From Symsagittifera roscoffensis (Eukaryota; Xenacoelomorpha; Acoela; Convolutidae): a stretch of DNA of 64,000 nucleotides. The notes below the pieces were generated by a model. That model was not told the DNA's origin, searched no databases, and was given only the letters and a program-made list of their open reading frames with translations. Shown one piece after another: positions 54,901 to 60,462 of this stretch (positions are counted from its first letter, which is position 1; every line of letters starts with the position of its first letter). Made by a program: the position numbers and the translations under genes. Location: positions 59,714,084 to 59,778,083 of the forward strand of contig NC_087062.1 in assembly GCF_963678635.1 (NCBI RefSeq), read 5' to 3'.

Positions 54901-55182
54901 AAGCTCGAAGCGATTGAACGACACAGTCTGTGGTTTAATTAAATACGTGTTGGCAATTGGTTTTGTTACTCTGCTTCTGATCGTCGAAGTTGAATGCTCT
55001 TGACGATTAACATTACACAAAGTAGCGTCATTTAAAACGCTATCAAACAACTCACTGCTCCTATTTACTTGACTAACTGGGGGATAATCCTCTTCAAAAC
55101 TATTTAAAGATTCAACTTTAGCACGCTTTCCGTTCCACCGTCCAATATAGTACCTTCTTTTCGAAGGGCTACTGTCTGACAT
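28554..55182 (-). CDS. WAPL: WAPL, cohesin release factor (12 coding exons)
   Basis: WAPL binds cohesin with PDS5 and opens the SMC3-kleisin gate, releasing chromatin-bound cohesin in the nucleus. Coding exons on the minus strand: 55182-54415, 40780-40682, 40320-40036, 36948-36306, 35479-35358, 31461-31385, 31173-30947, 30853-30738, 30196-29628, 29359-29280, 28997-28909, 28748-28554. All have GT-AG borders, phases agree at every junction, and the total is 3270 bases (1089 codons plus stop), close to vertebrate WAPL (about 1190). Family landmarks are SPLKARYNARAW, KELYTVVRSVK, MQYMLEGLGGPGVSLSTRCL, CLNLTNDSELGSTKMG, SLGLLINLLDCS and AAGRHMESCM. The conserved HEAT-like WAPL domain covers residues about 380-1060. 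I do not see the canonical FGF motifs in the N-terminal part. The 13.6-kb first intron holds two genes on the other strand. Confidence 0.93.
28909..28997 (-). CDS. WAPL: WAPL exon 11
   Basis: 89 bases: LCAAGRHMESCMTAAYAALL, then IGCILQGNM. Clear match to [20 protein letters not shown]. Acceptor TTTAG, donor GTATGT. Confidence 0.95.
29280..29359 (-). CDS. WAPL: WAPL exon 10
   Basis: 80 bases encoding SSDESSLCPKKRSEMEQQQR, then LDVLEQ. Found by phase matching between exons 9 and 11. Acceptor TTTTCAG, donor G then GTAAAA. Corresponds to the acidic linker before HAGKHMED in vertebrates. Confidence 0.88.
29628..30196 (-). CDS. WAPL: WAPL exon 9
   Basis: 569 bases. SLGLLINLLDCSPLNRRQFM and AVEAFVLLFCSQEQLVEKIE are the conserved helices. 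Between and after them is a long acidic and basic insert (SVRRSQRRRTK, then DDEFVEDEEGGLVWVGKK), as in other WAPL proteins. Acceptor CTTTAG, donor AA then GTAAGA. Antisense frames at 29628-30089 are shadows. Confidence 0.94.
30549..30565. repeat. Poly-G run in WAPL intron 8
   Basis: About 15 consecutive G with one C at the end. The rest of the intron (30197-30737) shows no feature. Confidence 0.8.
30738..30853 (-). CDS. WAPL: WAPL exon 8
   Basis: 116 bases: ELGSTKMGNETEMLACLVDC, then ALHIPGKVSSAKKFDITIM. Matches EWGSTKTGEQDGLIGTAL in vertebrates. Acceptor TTTAG, donor GTATGT. Confidence 0.94.
30947..31173 (-). CDS. WAPL: WAPL exon 7
   Basis: 227 bases. Begins RVFKFLVKSVGEN, continues through a charged insert, and ends with QDCLIESLGICLNLTNDS, the strongly conserved LNLTND signature. 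Acceptor TTTCAG, donor GTAGGT. Confidence 0.94.
31385..31461 (-). CDS. WAPL: WAPL exon 6
   Basis: 77 bases: VTHSHHENQKQLIQNDGIRI, then IQSAT. Corresponds to [20 protein letters not shown] of vertebrate WAPL. Acceptor TTTTAG, donor GTAACT. A fold-back repeat (31500-32141) ends only 39 bases upstream of its acceptor. Confidence 0.92.
31500..32141. repeat. Fold-back element with poly-C/poly-G ends
   Basis: A 22-base sequence (GGATCAATTGAGCAATCTCC plus CC) at 31500-31521 is repeated in perfect inverted orientation at 32120-32141, each next to long C or G runs. A third, partial, G-rich copy (GGGGGGAGATAGCTCAATTG) lies at 32075-32098. TAGCTCAATTGG resembles a tRNA A box, so the ends may be tRNA-derived. 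The flanks show similar CCTTCTCTC / CCTTTTCTC. Class uncertain. Confidence 0.6.
32142..33420. other. WAPL intron 5, no gene
   Basis: AT-rich intron sequence with many A- and T-runs. Short ORFs at 32389-32782 and 33061-33246 have no protein character. From about 33180 it contains a degenerate copy of the AACTGACAGTT repeat family. Confidence 0.5.
33420..33910. repeat. Dispersed repeat with tRNA-like segment, copy A
   Basis: About 450 bases are shared with 46885-47340 in the same orientation (for example AACTAACATGCCTCAATTTA at both). On the minus strand 33760-33690 contains TAGCGTAGAGG and GGTTCGAACC, good Pol III A and B boxes, so this is probably a tRNA-derived SINE, with its tail towards lower coordinates. 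Confidence 0.7.
34045..34460. repeat. Dispersed intron repeat, AACTGACAG core, copy 1
   Basis: Contains CATAGCCAACTGACAGCTGG, CGCAAGGAAACAG, AATTAACCCAGTTTGA, GTTTTTTTTGTGA and, at the end, CCTATATAAGAAACTTCA. The same ordered blocks recur at 34985, 38590 and 42040 and, in part, at 28190, 33180 and 41565. Non-coding. Confidence 0.75.
34985..35300. repeat. Dispersed intron repeat, copy 2
   Basis: Same ordered blocks: ATAGCCAACTGACAGTTG, CGCAAAGAAACAG, AACCCAATTTGGGAAAACTG, GTCGATCACGTTTTTTGTGA. Truncated relative to copy 1; it ends about 60 bases before WAPL exon 5. Confidence 0.72.
35358..35479 (-). CDS. WAPL: WAPL exon 5
   Basis: 122 bases, to residue 639: TLSADAVTQQKLYSLLGAEE, then LLRCSTLIEN. 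It matches the helix containing AERCLRVLES in vertebrates. Acceptor TGTAG; a second AG ten bases later is excluded by phase. Donor GTGAGT. Confidence 0.9.
35480..36305. other. WAPL intron 4, no gene
   Basis: AT-rich. A fragment of the dispersed repeat is recognisable at 35975-36030 (AAAACTGGATCAATTGAG). No ORF with coding character. Confidence 0.5.
36306..36948 (-). CDS. WAPL: WAPL exon 4 (start of the WAPL domain)
   Basis: 643 bases, residues 385-598 and one extra base. LYTVVRSVKSMQT opens the conserved domain, followed by DMQYMLEGLGGPG, RCLSLLSMATKATQSNFRVH, LLLYVLSRDKIPLHLDI and SLEVLLSVYCEKSKWTDGF. These are the HEAT-like helices that contact cohesin in the family. Acceptor TTTCAG, donor T then GTAAGC. 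The open frame reads past the donor to 36181, which is intron. Confidence 0.95.
37590..37890 (-). repeat. tRNA-derived SINE-like repeat
   Basis: Minus strand 37742-37680 reads CCGTGGCTGAGTGGTTAGTC and later GGGTCCAGG, a tRNA-like A box and weak B box. The body (CACAAATAAAGC, TTTCCAATGCTACAG) is shared with 53400-53760 and partly with 39735-39985. Confidence 0.65.
38590..39040. repeat. Dispersed intron repeat, copy 3
   Basis: Same block order as at 34045: GCATAGCCAACTGACAGTTG, CGCAAGGAAACAG, AATTTGAGAAAACTGG, CCTATGTAAGAATACTCA. Confidence 0.75.
39735..39985 (-). repeat. tRNA-derived SINE-like repeat
   Basis: Minus strand 39845-39775 reads TACTGTGGCGCAGATG, AATCTCCAGGTCG and GTTCGATTCCGGCACG, with a good B box. 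It also shares the body motif TTTCATTTGCGAG with the copy at 37590. Confidence 0.65.
40036..40320 (-). CDS. WAPL: WAPL exon 3 (residues 290-384)
   Basis: 95 codons from DFDDIDVDEDVSNK to SVKVSRKEKE. Acidic start, otherwise disordered. Acceptor TTATAG, donor GTGAGT, phase 0. The plus-strand frame 39908-40204 is antisense to this exon and not a gene. Confidence 0.9.
40682..40780 (-). CDS. WAPL: WAPL exon 2 (residues 257-289)
   Basis: 33 codons, SPLKARYNARAWTSSGADS then Ser/Thr-rich to SSKNNF. Acceptor TTTTAG, donor GTAAGG, phase 0 on both sides. SP-x-KA-x-YNAR-x-W is a WAPL-specific conserved segment before the folded domain. Confidence 0.9.
40781..42039. other. WAPL intron 1, 3' part
   Basis: No gene. 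A C-run lies at 41291-41302. 41565-41830 holds a degenerate piece of the dispersed repeat. Confidence 0.45.
42040..42550. repeat. Dispersed intron repeat, copy 4
   Basis: CATAGCCAATCGAAGATTGG (core altered but still palindromic), ACGCAAGTAAACA, AAGCTCTTTGAATTTA, ACTGGATCAACAGGTAAAG, and the CAAGACCTATAACAGTCTGC end. Full length. Confidence 0.72.
42857..42919. repeat. (AT)n microsatellite
   Basis: About 30 uninterrupted AT units. In the WAPL large intron, between the dispersed repeat and the AGTRAP-like gene. Confidence 0.97.
42920..44051. other. Region upstream of the AGTRAP-like gene
   Basis: Frames at 43035-43265 and 43321-43614 have no recognisable protein content. No clear promoter element seen. 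Confidence 0.4.
44052..44751 (+). CDS. AGTRAP: AGTRAP-like (angiotensin II receptor-associated protein family)
   Basis: Two exons, 44052-44359 and 44493-44751 (intron 44360-44492, GT-AG, acceptor TTGCACAG; the donor GTTTGA is weak), giving 188 codons plus stop. AGTRAP proteins are small membrane proteins of ER, Golgi and endosomes that promote internalisation of the type-1 angiotensin receptor; in invertebrates the role is unknown. Visible features are four hydrophobic segments at residues about 19-40, 45-60, 67-90 and 105-128, LGFILDIFALSFHF matching the LDIVHISIF block, and RFEYILCMMAFF to YHFMDRKGE matching the RFGVGMAIL to YHMYRERGG block. The cytosolic tail is Pro/Gln/Asn-rich. GC content is higher than in the surrounding intron. 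Nested in WAPL intron 1, opposite strand. Confidence 0.8.
44895..45271. repeat. Long inverted repeat, 70-bp arms
   Basis: 44895-44964 and 45202-45271 are reverse complements over 70 bases with about four mismatches, separated by 237 bases. The arms begin TAATTATTGA and end ATGCTACCGA. A MITE with long terminal repeats, or a hairpin transcript, would fit. It starts 143 bases after the AGTRAP-like stop codon, so it may lie in that gene's 3' UTR. I see no clear target duplication. Confidence 0.8.
45272..46140. other. Intron sequence, no gene
   Basis: AT-rich, without ORFs or repeats that I can recognise. Confidence 0.5.
46141..46604 (+). pseudogene. 3' end of a LINE with (CAA)n tail
   Basis: A 152-codon frame (46158-46616) contains VALSRMRVNRAPFLRQ followed by a zinc-binding pattern CPNCELAPETSEHYLFLCP (C-x2-C-x8-H-x4-C), typical of the C-terminus of LINE ORF2 proteins after RNase H. 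It ends at a CAACAACAACAACAACA tail near 46586-46604. 5'-truncated, dead copy. Confidence 0.75.
46885..47340. repeat. Dispersed repeat with tRNA-like segment, copy B
   Basis: Matches 33420-33870 over about 450 bases, same orientation (CTTCGCATACAAAAGCAAAA, TTAATAGCTGG and others). The tRNA-like minus-strand segment is at 47215-47150 (TGGCGTAGAAG, GATTCGAAGC), more decayed than copy A. Confidence 0.7.
47341..48832. other. Intron sequence, no gene
   Basis: The short frames at 47374-47628, 47875-48244 and 48431-48649 show no family. A fragment of the dispersed repeat lies at 47340-47410. Confidence 0.4.
48841..49115. mobile_element. hAT-type MITE
   Basis: 275 bp with 16-bp terminal inverted repeats (CAGGGGCGGATTTAGG and the complement of CCTAGATCCGCCCCTG, one mismatch), a terminus widely seen in animal hAT elements. 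It is flanked by the perfect 8-bp direct repeat TACTTGCT at 48833-48840 and 49116-49123, the hAT target length. No ORF, so it moves only with a transposase supplied in trans. A poly-G run follows the left end and a poly-C run precedes the right end. Confidence 0.95.
49124..49490. other. Region upstream of RNASEK
   Basis: No ORF. AT-rich, with AAATAAAAAAATAAACA near 49423; a TATA function cannot be judged. Confidence 0.4.
49491..49802 (+). CDS. RNASEK: Ribonuclease kappa
   Basis: Intronless 103-codon ORF. RNase kappa is a small two-helix membrane protein. It is named for RNase activity and is found with the V-ATPase in endosomal membranes, where it is needed for endocytic acidification. Evidence: GPKLSLFLTFLCSWGAIMLF, GLMTQMHSIALFEDI and YGDASGNLFLASLFYAVLAL align along the whole length with animal RNASEK (GPKLAACG...SAWGVIMLI, NVHSAVLIEDV, NCFIAAGLYLLL). 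Membrane helices lie at residues about 8-32 and 70-93, and the length is normal (about 98-105). The start ATG is the first in frame, with AACAATGG around it. Nested in WAPL intron 1 on the other strand, near a MITE. Confidence 0.93.
   Translation: MVKIIGPKLSLFLTFLCSWGAIMLFILGLMTQMHSIALFEDIAPSFDPQRPNETVVTAANLDKWYGDASGNLFLASLFYAVLALLSGLQLVIHYRSIAYRREI
49803..53399. other. WAPL intron 1, 5' part, no gene
   Basis: No convincing ORF in 3.6 kb. Short related hairpin-like pieces with GAGG(T/C)(G/A)AAGC occur at 49988 and 50043, similar to 26621. A B-box-like CGGGACTCGAAGCCC lies at 52088-52102. CCTTTGCGATAAGCG-type motifs recur at 27590 and 51625. Confidence 0.4.
53400..53760 (-). repeat. tRNA-derived SINE-like repeat with internal hairpin
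   Basis: Minus strand 53587-53540 reads CCGTGGCTGAGTGGTTAGAG, CGTGAGACTCAAAATCTC, a good A box and anticodon-arm-like segment. It is followed by an inverted repeat at 53501-53542 (19-bp arms, one mismatch, loop ATAG) where the T-arm should be. The body shares CCACAAATAAAGC and TTTCCAATGCTACAG with 37590-37890. Confidence 0.7.
53980..54060 (-). repeat. tRNA-like fragment
   Basis: Minus strand contains AGTATAGAGCTAAAACACC, TTTCGGAA and ATCGAGTCCCAGTAGG, reminiscent of D-arm, anticodon arm and T-arm. The ends do not pair into an acceptor stem by eye, so it is likely a repeat. Confidence 0.35.
54415..55182 (-). CDS. WAPL: WAPL exon 1 (residues 1-256)
   Basis: Starts MSDSSPSKRRYYIGRW and ends SGTGTRK before a strong donor (AAG then GTGAGT). 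It is a disordered, Ser-rich nuclear-type sequence with Lys/Arg clusters. The assignment to WAPL rests on phase 0 at the donor and on the match of the exon 1-2 junction (TRK then SPLKARYNARAW) to the vertebrate SGPKRSPTKAVYNARHW. The ATG is the first in frame; a stop lies upstream. The PDS5-binding YSR and FGF motifs of vertebrate WAPL are not apparent. Confidence 0.8.
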
Positions 55183-55467
55183 CCTCCAACGATCTGAAAG
55201 AGATTACACTTTCCATAAATAATTTGCCAAATGATCAGATTTTTAAAGGTAATCAGAAGGTCAAAAGTATCATAGTAACCGAGGTTACAGTCATGAGTCC
55301 CTTCATCATGTATTCCAGTCAAAATCCTTGGAATTTTCTAGATATGGAAGTGATAATGATAAAAGAAGATGTCAAGTGTTCAAGTCCTTTTCAATTAAAA
55401 TCGATACGGGTTACGCTTCTTCAATAAGAACACGCAACTCGACACGAGATAATATAATATACAAGTG

Positions 55468-57383
55468 TTACAAGTAAAAAATTTCGTCGAAAGTTATTTT
55501 TTCATTCATTGTTCCGAGTACGCAAGCGGCGTTCGCAATCTGTATTGCCAGGGATATTCTCTGTTTTAAAAAGCTGCCTGCTCTGGGTTCCTCAGTGCAT
55601 ATGCTTAGGTTCTTACAAAGCTTGCTCAAAAAAACTTCTGTGCTGGGGCCGGCCGCGCCCTGAATTTCAAAAGCTAGCGGTTGAAAAAGATATCCATCAT
55701 TTACAAGATCTTTATATTTGTCAATTTTTCGCTCTTCCGCTTCAGTGGCAGCCGTACCAGGGTTACAAACAGACCCGGCATTAATCCTACAAGGAGCTAA
55801 GGAGTCTACTACCGTTACATCCCACAAGAGCTGCTTACCATCAGCCCATGGAACGAGCGTCAAACCGTCTGGTCGCTTCTGATCGGTCCTGTAGAGGTGT
55901 CGTGGTTCTAAAACAGACGGAATGTGAGTAGATGATAGACTCTGCTTTATAAGGGCATTCAGGTTTGAATGCCTAGAGAATCTCCCTGCACTTTTGAGGC
56001 AAGAAAGACCATGCCAACCATCCTCAGTAACGTCTTTTCCGCACACGCATTTATGCCGTTCGCATACTTTTGATCCTAATCGAAGTCCTATCGCAATTCT
56101 GAGTTGTTGGTTCGACAGTTTTAACCTTAAATTTTTGCACGGGATGACGTTCAACCATCGGGATCCAAATCTATCTTGGAACGCGTTGAACCTTTTTACG
56201 TCCGTTGGTTCGAGTCGTAAAATCAAGTCTGCAATTTCGCTGTCAAAAATTGGCTCCGTCCAGTTTTTTTGGATTTCATTTTCCGGAGCCATTTCAATTT
56301 TTCCAAGGTCAAACCACCGTTTAAGAGCATCATCATAGGTTCCATCCACATGCTCCAAACCAAAGATTTCGCTCAAGGCATCTTTCGCTCTTACTGCTGA
56401 GGCTAAGAAAGCGGGTGAAGCGAGTAGACGAGCGGAAGAAACGCCCAAGCCACCTTTGGCTGCCGGGAGAGCTGCTTGTAAAAACTGGTTATCATCCATT
56501 TTCACGTTAGTGACCTTGCATAACGAATTTCTTAGTAATTTATCGTAGCGTTCCAAAAAATCATTTTGCAAAAAACAAGGGCTCGTACGCAAAAAATGTA
56601 GGAGTTTTGGCATGCTAAAGCAATTTTTCAGGAGGTAAAAACCATAATGGGCGTCTAGTTTGTCAATGACATCCGAGATGTTTTCAAGCTCCCTAATTTT
56701 TTCGCCGAGCAATTCTTTTCGGCAAAGTTCGCCGATTGGAGATCCTAAAATGAGGAGTTCTTCTTTTGTTTTTATTTTTATTTTGGGGCATATTTTTAGA
56801 AATTGTGTTAAAATTGAACTATACTGTGTACTAGTAGTCGGTCCCAAAAAACAAAGTTCACATTTCTCAGTGTTTAAGCTCAGGCCGTAAATTTGTTCCG
56901 ATTTCAGAATGTTTTTAAGGTCCCGGAGTACTACCTTATAGTCGTCGGCTAAATTCCCATCATCTAAATACCAGATGTTAATTTTCGACTCCAACTGTTT
57001 GAGTAGTGTATGAATTAATTCCGCAAAAAGGGGTGGGGCTTCAGGAGCACCTTGCTGAGTTCCGTCTTCTGACATTATGACAGAGCTTCCGTAAAAAAGG
57101 TAACTAGGTTTACCATACGCGCAATGGGTGTAATTATACAATTCGGGGCGATTTGAAAAAACATGATTCAGCATTGTTTCTCTGTTTAAAGAGTTAAAGG
57201 TATTCTTAAAATCTAGTTTTAAAACAACAGTGCATTTTGGATTGTCGTCGCGTTCAATTAGGTTTCGAAACGAGTGCGCAGCTATTTCTGCTCCTCGTTT
57301 GGTACCGCATCCTATCTGTACGTTTCCGAAAAAGTTTTGTCGCTCGGAGAGGGCCTTGCTTCCAGCGCATTTAGACGCGATAC
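55468..57383 (-). pseudogene. RT palm/thumb and restriction-like endonuclease
   Basis: Open from about 57383; the first Met is at 57174. VVLKLDFKNTFNSLNRE carries the first catalytic Asp, MSEDGTQQGAPEAPPLF the conserved QQG block (Ala where Asp is usual), and NIWYLDDGNLADD the catalytic YxDD. Then CERHKCVCGKDVTEDGWHGL, SC: the CCHC zinc knuckle before the endonuclease. RPDGLTLVPWADGKQLLWDV, TVVD: the PD...D catalytic pair of the restriction-like nuclease. The C-terminus ends NEKITFDEIFYL. About 640 codons; known relatives nick DNA and prime reverse transcription at the target. Confidence 0.88.
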
Positions 57384-57977
57384 GTCTATTTTTATGAGGG
57401 CGATAAGCTTTGCGCCAAAAAAGAAAGGTCTTAGTGGTTCCGATATTTTGCCATCTCCAATGAGGTTTATCAGCTTAGTAAGCGATTTCAGAAAATTAAG
57501 TCCTGCACTGCCATTCGACTTACTAACAAGATCTTTAAAAATTTGAGGAAATATTTTATCAGGACCTGCTGCTGATCCGTTTGGAAAAGACATTATCGCT
57601 TTGTATAGGTCGAACTCGGTTACGAAAAAACTATCCAACTTTTCTGGATTTGGAGCTGCAAATTTGGCTCGCTGCGGGTGCTTAAACAACAATTTTTGAT
57701 AGTTATCAGTTGAAAAAGGAGCTATTTTGTCATCCGAAGCAGCCAGCCTTATTCCTCCCTTTACATTTCCTTCATCGAGCTTACTACTTATTAACTTTAT
57801 TCTCTGCTCGAGGTCACTCAGATGCGGGCTTGAAACTTGGGGATGGGGTTTTGGAAGTGACACGTCATTTGCTCGAATTTTTTTATTTGTCAAAGAGCTC
57901 ATGCTTGTGGTCTGTTTGCGTCCACTTCTTTTCGGTTGCTCCAAAAAAAACAAGAACGACATTAAAAAATCAGCCAT
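57312..57977 (-). pseudogene. RT N-terminal part of the RLE retrotransposon
   Basis: 221 codons. FPNGSAAGPDKIFPQIFKDL is the conserved early RT block, and RPFFFGAKLIALIK the next. The following block (normally RPI, continuing to the SK-CA segment) is missing: after LIALIK the sequence jumps to RIASKCAGSKALSERQNFFG in another frame near 57380. Hence a deletion of about 30 bases with frameshift. The final about 20 residues of this frame are nonsense. Confidence 0.85.
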
Positions 57978-58327
57978 TTTGTAACATCTTCTACATTGTA
58001 GACGATGTCATTTATTTTGTCCGACAGACTTTCCGCCAAGGGAACACGCGAGTCTTTTGGTACTCTCTTGAGTACTCGGACTTTTGAGATGGCTGTATTA
58101 ACATAATTGTCTAGCACTAAATCATTACCTTTTGTTGCTTTATTAACAGATTTTACATCAACGCATAAAGGACACTGAAACCATTGGATTTTCTTAGAGT
58201 CGCTAAGAGAAATATTTAAACAACTGATATGATACCAACTAGAACAACAATCACATCTAATCCAATTTATCAGTCCTGAAGGTTTTAAGCAATCTTTGCT
58301 TGTACACTCTTTGTTGTTTTTCCTCAT
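57962..58327 (-). pseudogene. PHD finger N-terminal region of the RLE retrotransposon
   Basis: 121 codons. CTSKDCLKPSGLINWIRCD, CCSSWYHISC and WFQCPLC form the C4HC3 zinc pattern of a PHD finger; the rest is basic. Such fingers occur in ORFs of several animal retrotransposons. The frame ends at 57962 and overlaps the next frame by 16 bases at a T-run (GATTTTTTAATG), suggesting one original ORF with a single-base indel. Confidence 0.75.
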
Positions 58328-58330
58328 CTT

Positions 58331-59290
58331 GACGCAGCATAAAGGTAAAAAAAAAGGATTTTGACTGGACTTTAGGGACTGAACTAACCCATGATAAGCG
58401 GTTAGTGGGAATTTTACAAATCAGCAAATAAAAAAAGACAACTAAATTAATTTAAATTTTAAAATCGAATTATAAAAATCAAAAACAAGGAACAATCTCA
58501 CCCGAGCTCAGTAGGTCCAGCGGCGCACCACCAGACTCCTCAAGCCAGTTCCAGTTCCCCACCTCCCCACAGAAAGCCACTTGACAGACCTGTCTCTAAA
58601 ATCCCTCAGAGGGCGCTCCACATACAGGCACAAACATCAAACATAACAAATCTATTTAATAAGTTTATCACAACAATTAGGTCAAATGATCAGAAGACAG
58701 AGCGCCTGTTTGTCGTCTTAAAAACATATCAAGTATCAACCTTTTCATTGCAGCAGCAACATCATCAGCAACTTATAAAAAAAACCAGCTGCACAAAAAA
58801 AAACATGACTTTAGTGTACAAAAATGATAACAAGTCAAGTCAAGTCAAGTCAAGTTTTTTATGACCATTAGGCAGTGCCTCTTGTGGTCATTTCAAATAT
58901 TTTTTCCTATCTCCGTTCGAGTTCGTACATGTAAATTCCAATCGCTTTCCAATGTTTGTGTAATTTCCAAATAACAAAAAAAGAACCACAAAAAAAGCAA
59001 CATAGCGCTATAAAAAAAGTGCGAGTTAGGACAGATAAAGTAAAAAGCACTGCCACTAGAGTAAGAAGGAAACTCTTGGGTGCCCAGTCAATAAGCAGAA
59101 TGATCTAATAGCAGAATGGGTCCAAGAGCAGAAAAACAGAAGAATATTGACTTTTATAAGCTGAAATTGTCAATATTACCAAAGAAATGAATATGTTATG
59201 CATAATTTGAGGGACTTGATCAAAAACTTTTATAATTCAAAAAGCTACTTGATGAGTTATTCAAGTCATGTATAATTTTTTCATTCTCTT
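58331..59290. other. Region upstream of the RLE element
   Basis: No gene. 58500-58720 is moderately GC-rich and may be the 5' leader of the element. 58831-58855 is a (CAAGT)5 tandem array followed by T-rich sequence and an imperfect hairpin ATGACCA...TGGTCAT (58861-58891). Confidence 0.45.
58831..58855. repeat. (CAAGT)5 tandem repeat
   Basis: Five perfect CAAGT units, then TTTTTATGACC. The juxtaposition with a hairpin could mark the end of another retroelement. Confidence 0.9.
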
Positions 59291-59425
59291 TTTTTAAGGT
59301 AATCAGAAGGTCAAAAGCATCATAGTAACCGAGGTTACAGTCAGGAGTCCCTTCATCACGTATTCCAGTCAAAATCCTTGGAATTTTCTAGACATGGAAG
59401 TGATAATGATAAAAGAAGATGACAA

Positions 59426-59707
59426 GTGTATCACGTAAAATGCGGTGATATATCAGATGATGAGTATCGAAATATAAGTAAAACCGTCTGGTACTGCAAA
59501 AAATGCATCGCAATAAGGGAGAAAAACAAGTCAGGGCAACAATCTAAATTGTTTCTCCGTTACGTTGATGGTATAGTGAGAACAGTGAAGGGTGATCCTG
59601 AAAAAGTGCTACGGGCTACAAACTCACTACATCCAAATTTACAGTTCACAATAGAGACACCAAACACAAACCGAACTTTGGCATTTTTGGATTTACAGGA
59701 AAATTAG
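59426..59707 (+). pseudogene. PHD half-finger fused to PLE RT palm
   Basis: 93 codons opening at a GTG inside the target duplication. YHVKCGDISDDEYR and WYCKKC form the second half of a PHD finger (H-x2-C...W-x-C-x2-C). After about 15 residues LFLRYVDGIVRTVKGDPEKV and FTIETPNTNRTLAFLDL follow, the palm of a Penelope-like RT. The catalytic YVDD is YVDG, so one Asp is lost. RT blocks upstream of the palm are absent. Confidence 0.8.
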
Positions 59708-59789
59708 CTGTGGGTGGTATCAAAAACCAGCAGATACAGGTACCATACTCAATTTTAGAAGCTGCGCCCCCCTTTAGTACAAGAGAAGT

Positions 59790-60158
59790 GTGATTGAAGG
59801 AACTGTTCACAGGGTTTTCCGCAGTACGTCAACATGGGAAGAATATGATAAAGCCATGAAAATCAACCGTGAGCAGTGGTTGGATAACCAATATCCGGAA
59901 AGTTGGTCGTCGCGGGTTGCATCCCATGCCCTTGAAAAGATCATCAGCGAGGGCAAAAACAAAAAGAACATGGCTGAGAAAAAGAAGCCCTGTGATTATA
60001 GCAGTGATTCACCACCCATCTTGATGGTCCAATATAGGGGGAATCACAGTCAGACATTAGCAAAAAAAAGTGCGCGATATCACCAATGCGCTGATAATAT
60101 TCACGACGAGGAAATTAAAAACTTGTATGCCCTCTCTAAAATCCTCCTTTTCCAGTGA
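59790..60158 (+). pseudogene. PLE RT thumb and linker
   Basis: 122 codons: VHRVFRSTSTWEEYDKAMKI, NREQWLDNQYPESW and ILMVQYRGNHS, the last being the conserved YRG segment between RT and nuclease in Penelope-like elements. It ends at 60158, where the nuclease continues in another frame near 60095. Confidence 0.75.
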
Positions 60159-60462
60159 ACTGAAATCAAACGTGGTGTACAGACTTGAATGTTGTGGGTG
60201 CAAATCCATCTATGTTGGCCAGACGGTCCGACATCTCACCACAAGGATTGAGGAACACCGAAAAGAGGATACCCCAGTTGGACAGCATATAAGGCAGTGT
60301 GGTAGTGAGCGTGGTAAGTCTGAGTTTAATTGGAAAATAATCGACCAGGCGTCCAGCAGCATCAAGTTACTTACATTAGAGGCGCTGCACATTAGGAAAG
60401 AGAGACCGGCAATTAACACGCGCGACGAGTTTAGAAGTAGGGAGCTAACACTAAGGCTATAG
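60070..60462 (+). pseudogene. GIY-YIG endonuclease of the PLE fragment
   Basis: 130 codons, the nuclease part from about residue 31. NVVYRLECCGCKSIYVGQTV, RHLTTRIEEH, VGQHIRQCG and LLTLEALHIRKERPAINTR give the GIY-YIG fold (Tyr pair, Arg, terminal Glu and Asn) plus a CxxC before it. Penelope-like elements use this nuclease to nick targets. The domain itself looks undamaged, but it has lost its RT frame. Confidence 0.9.

Larger units (their letters stand above)
55241..58330 (-). mobile_element. Non-LTR retrotransposon, PHD-RT-restriction-like endonuclease
   Basis: Reading on the minus strand: PHD finger (58327-57962), reverse transcriptase (57977 to about 56600), a Cys/His zinc motif, and a C-terminal PD-(D/E)xK-type endonuclease ending at 55468, then a 3' UTR to about 55241. 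The single endonuclease at the C-terminus is the R2/CRE-type layout. The 3' UTR boundary comes from alignment with the second copy (59291-60945). The 5' end is not defined; some leader may extend beyond 58330. The copy is inactive: there is a deletion with frame change in RT near 57380 and a frame break near 57970. Confidence 0.85.

Noticed and set aside
54401-55003. Plus-strand ORFs over WAPL exon 1
   Set aside because: Antisense shadows; no coding signature, whereas the minus strand fits WAPL at the junction.
54415-55182. Reading exon 1 as a separate gene
   Set aside because: The donor phase and the sequence at the junction with 40780 match WAPL; no stop or terminator follows in the intron side.
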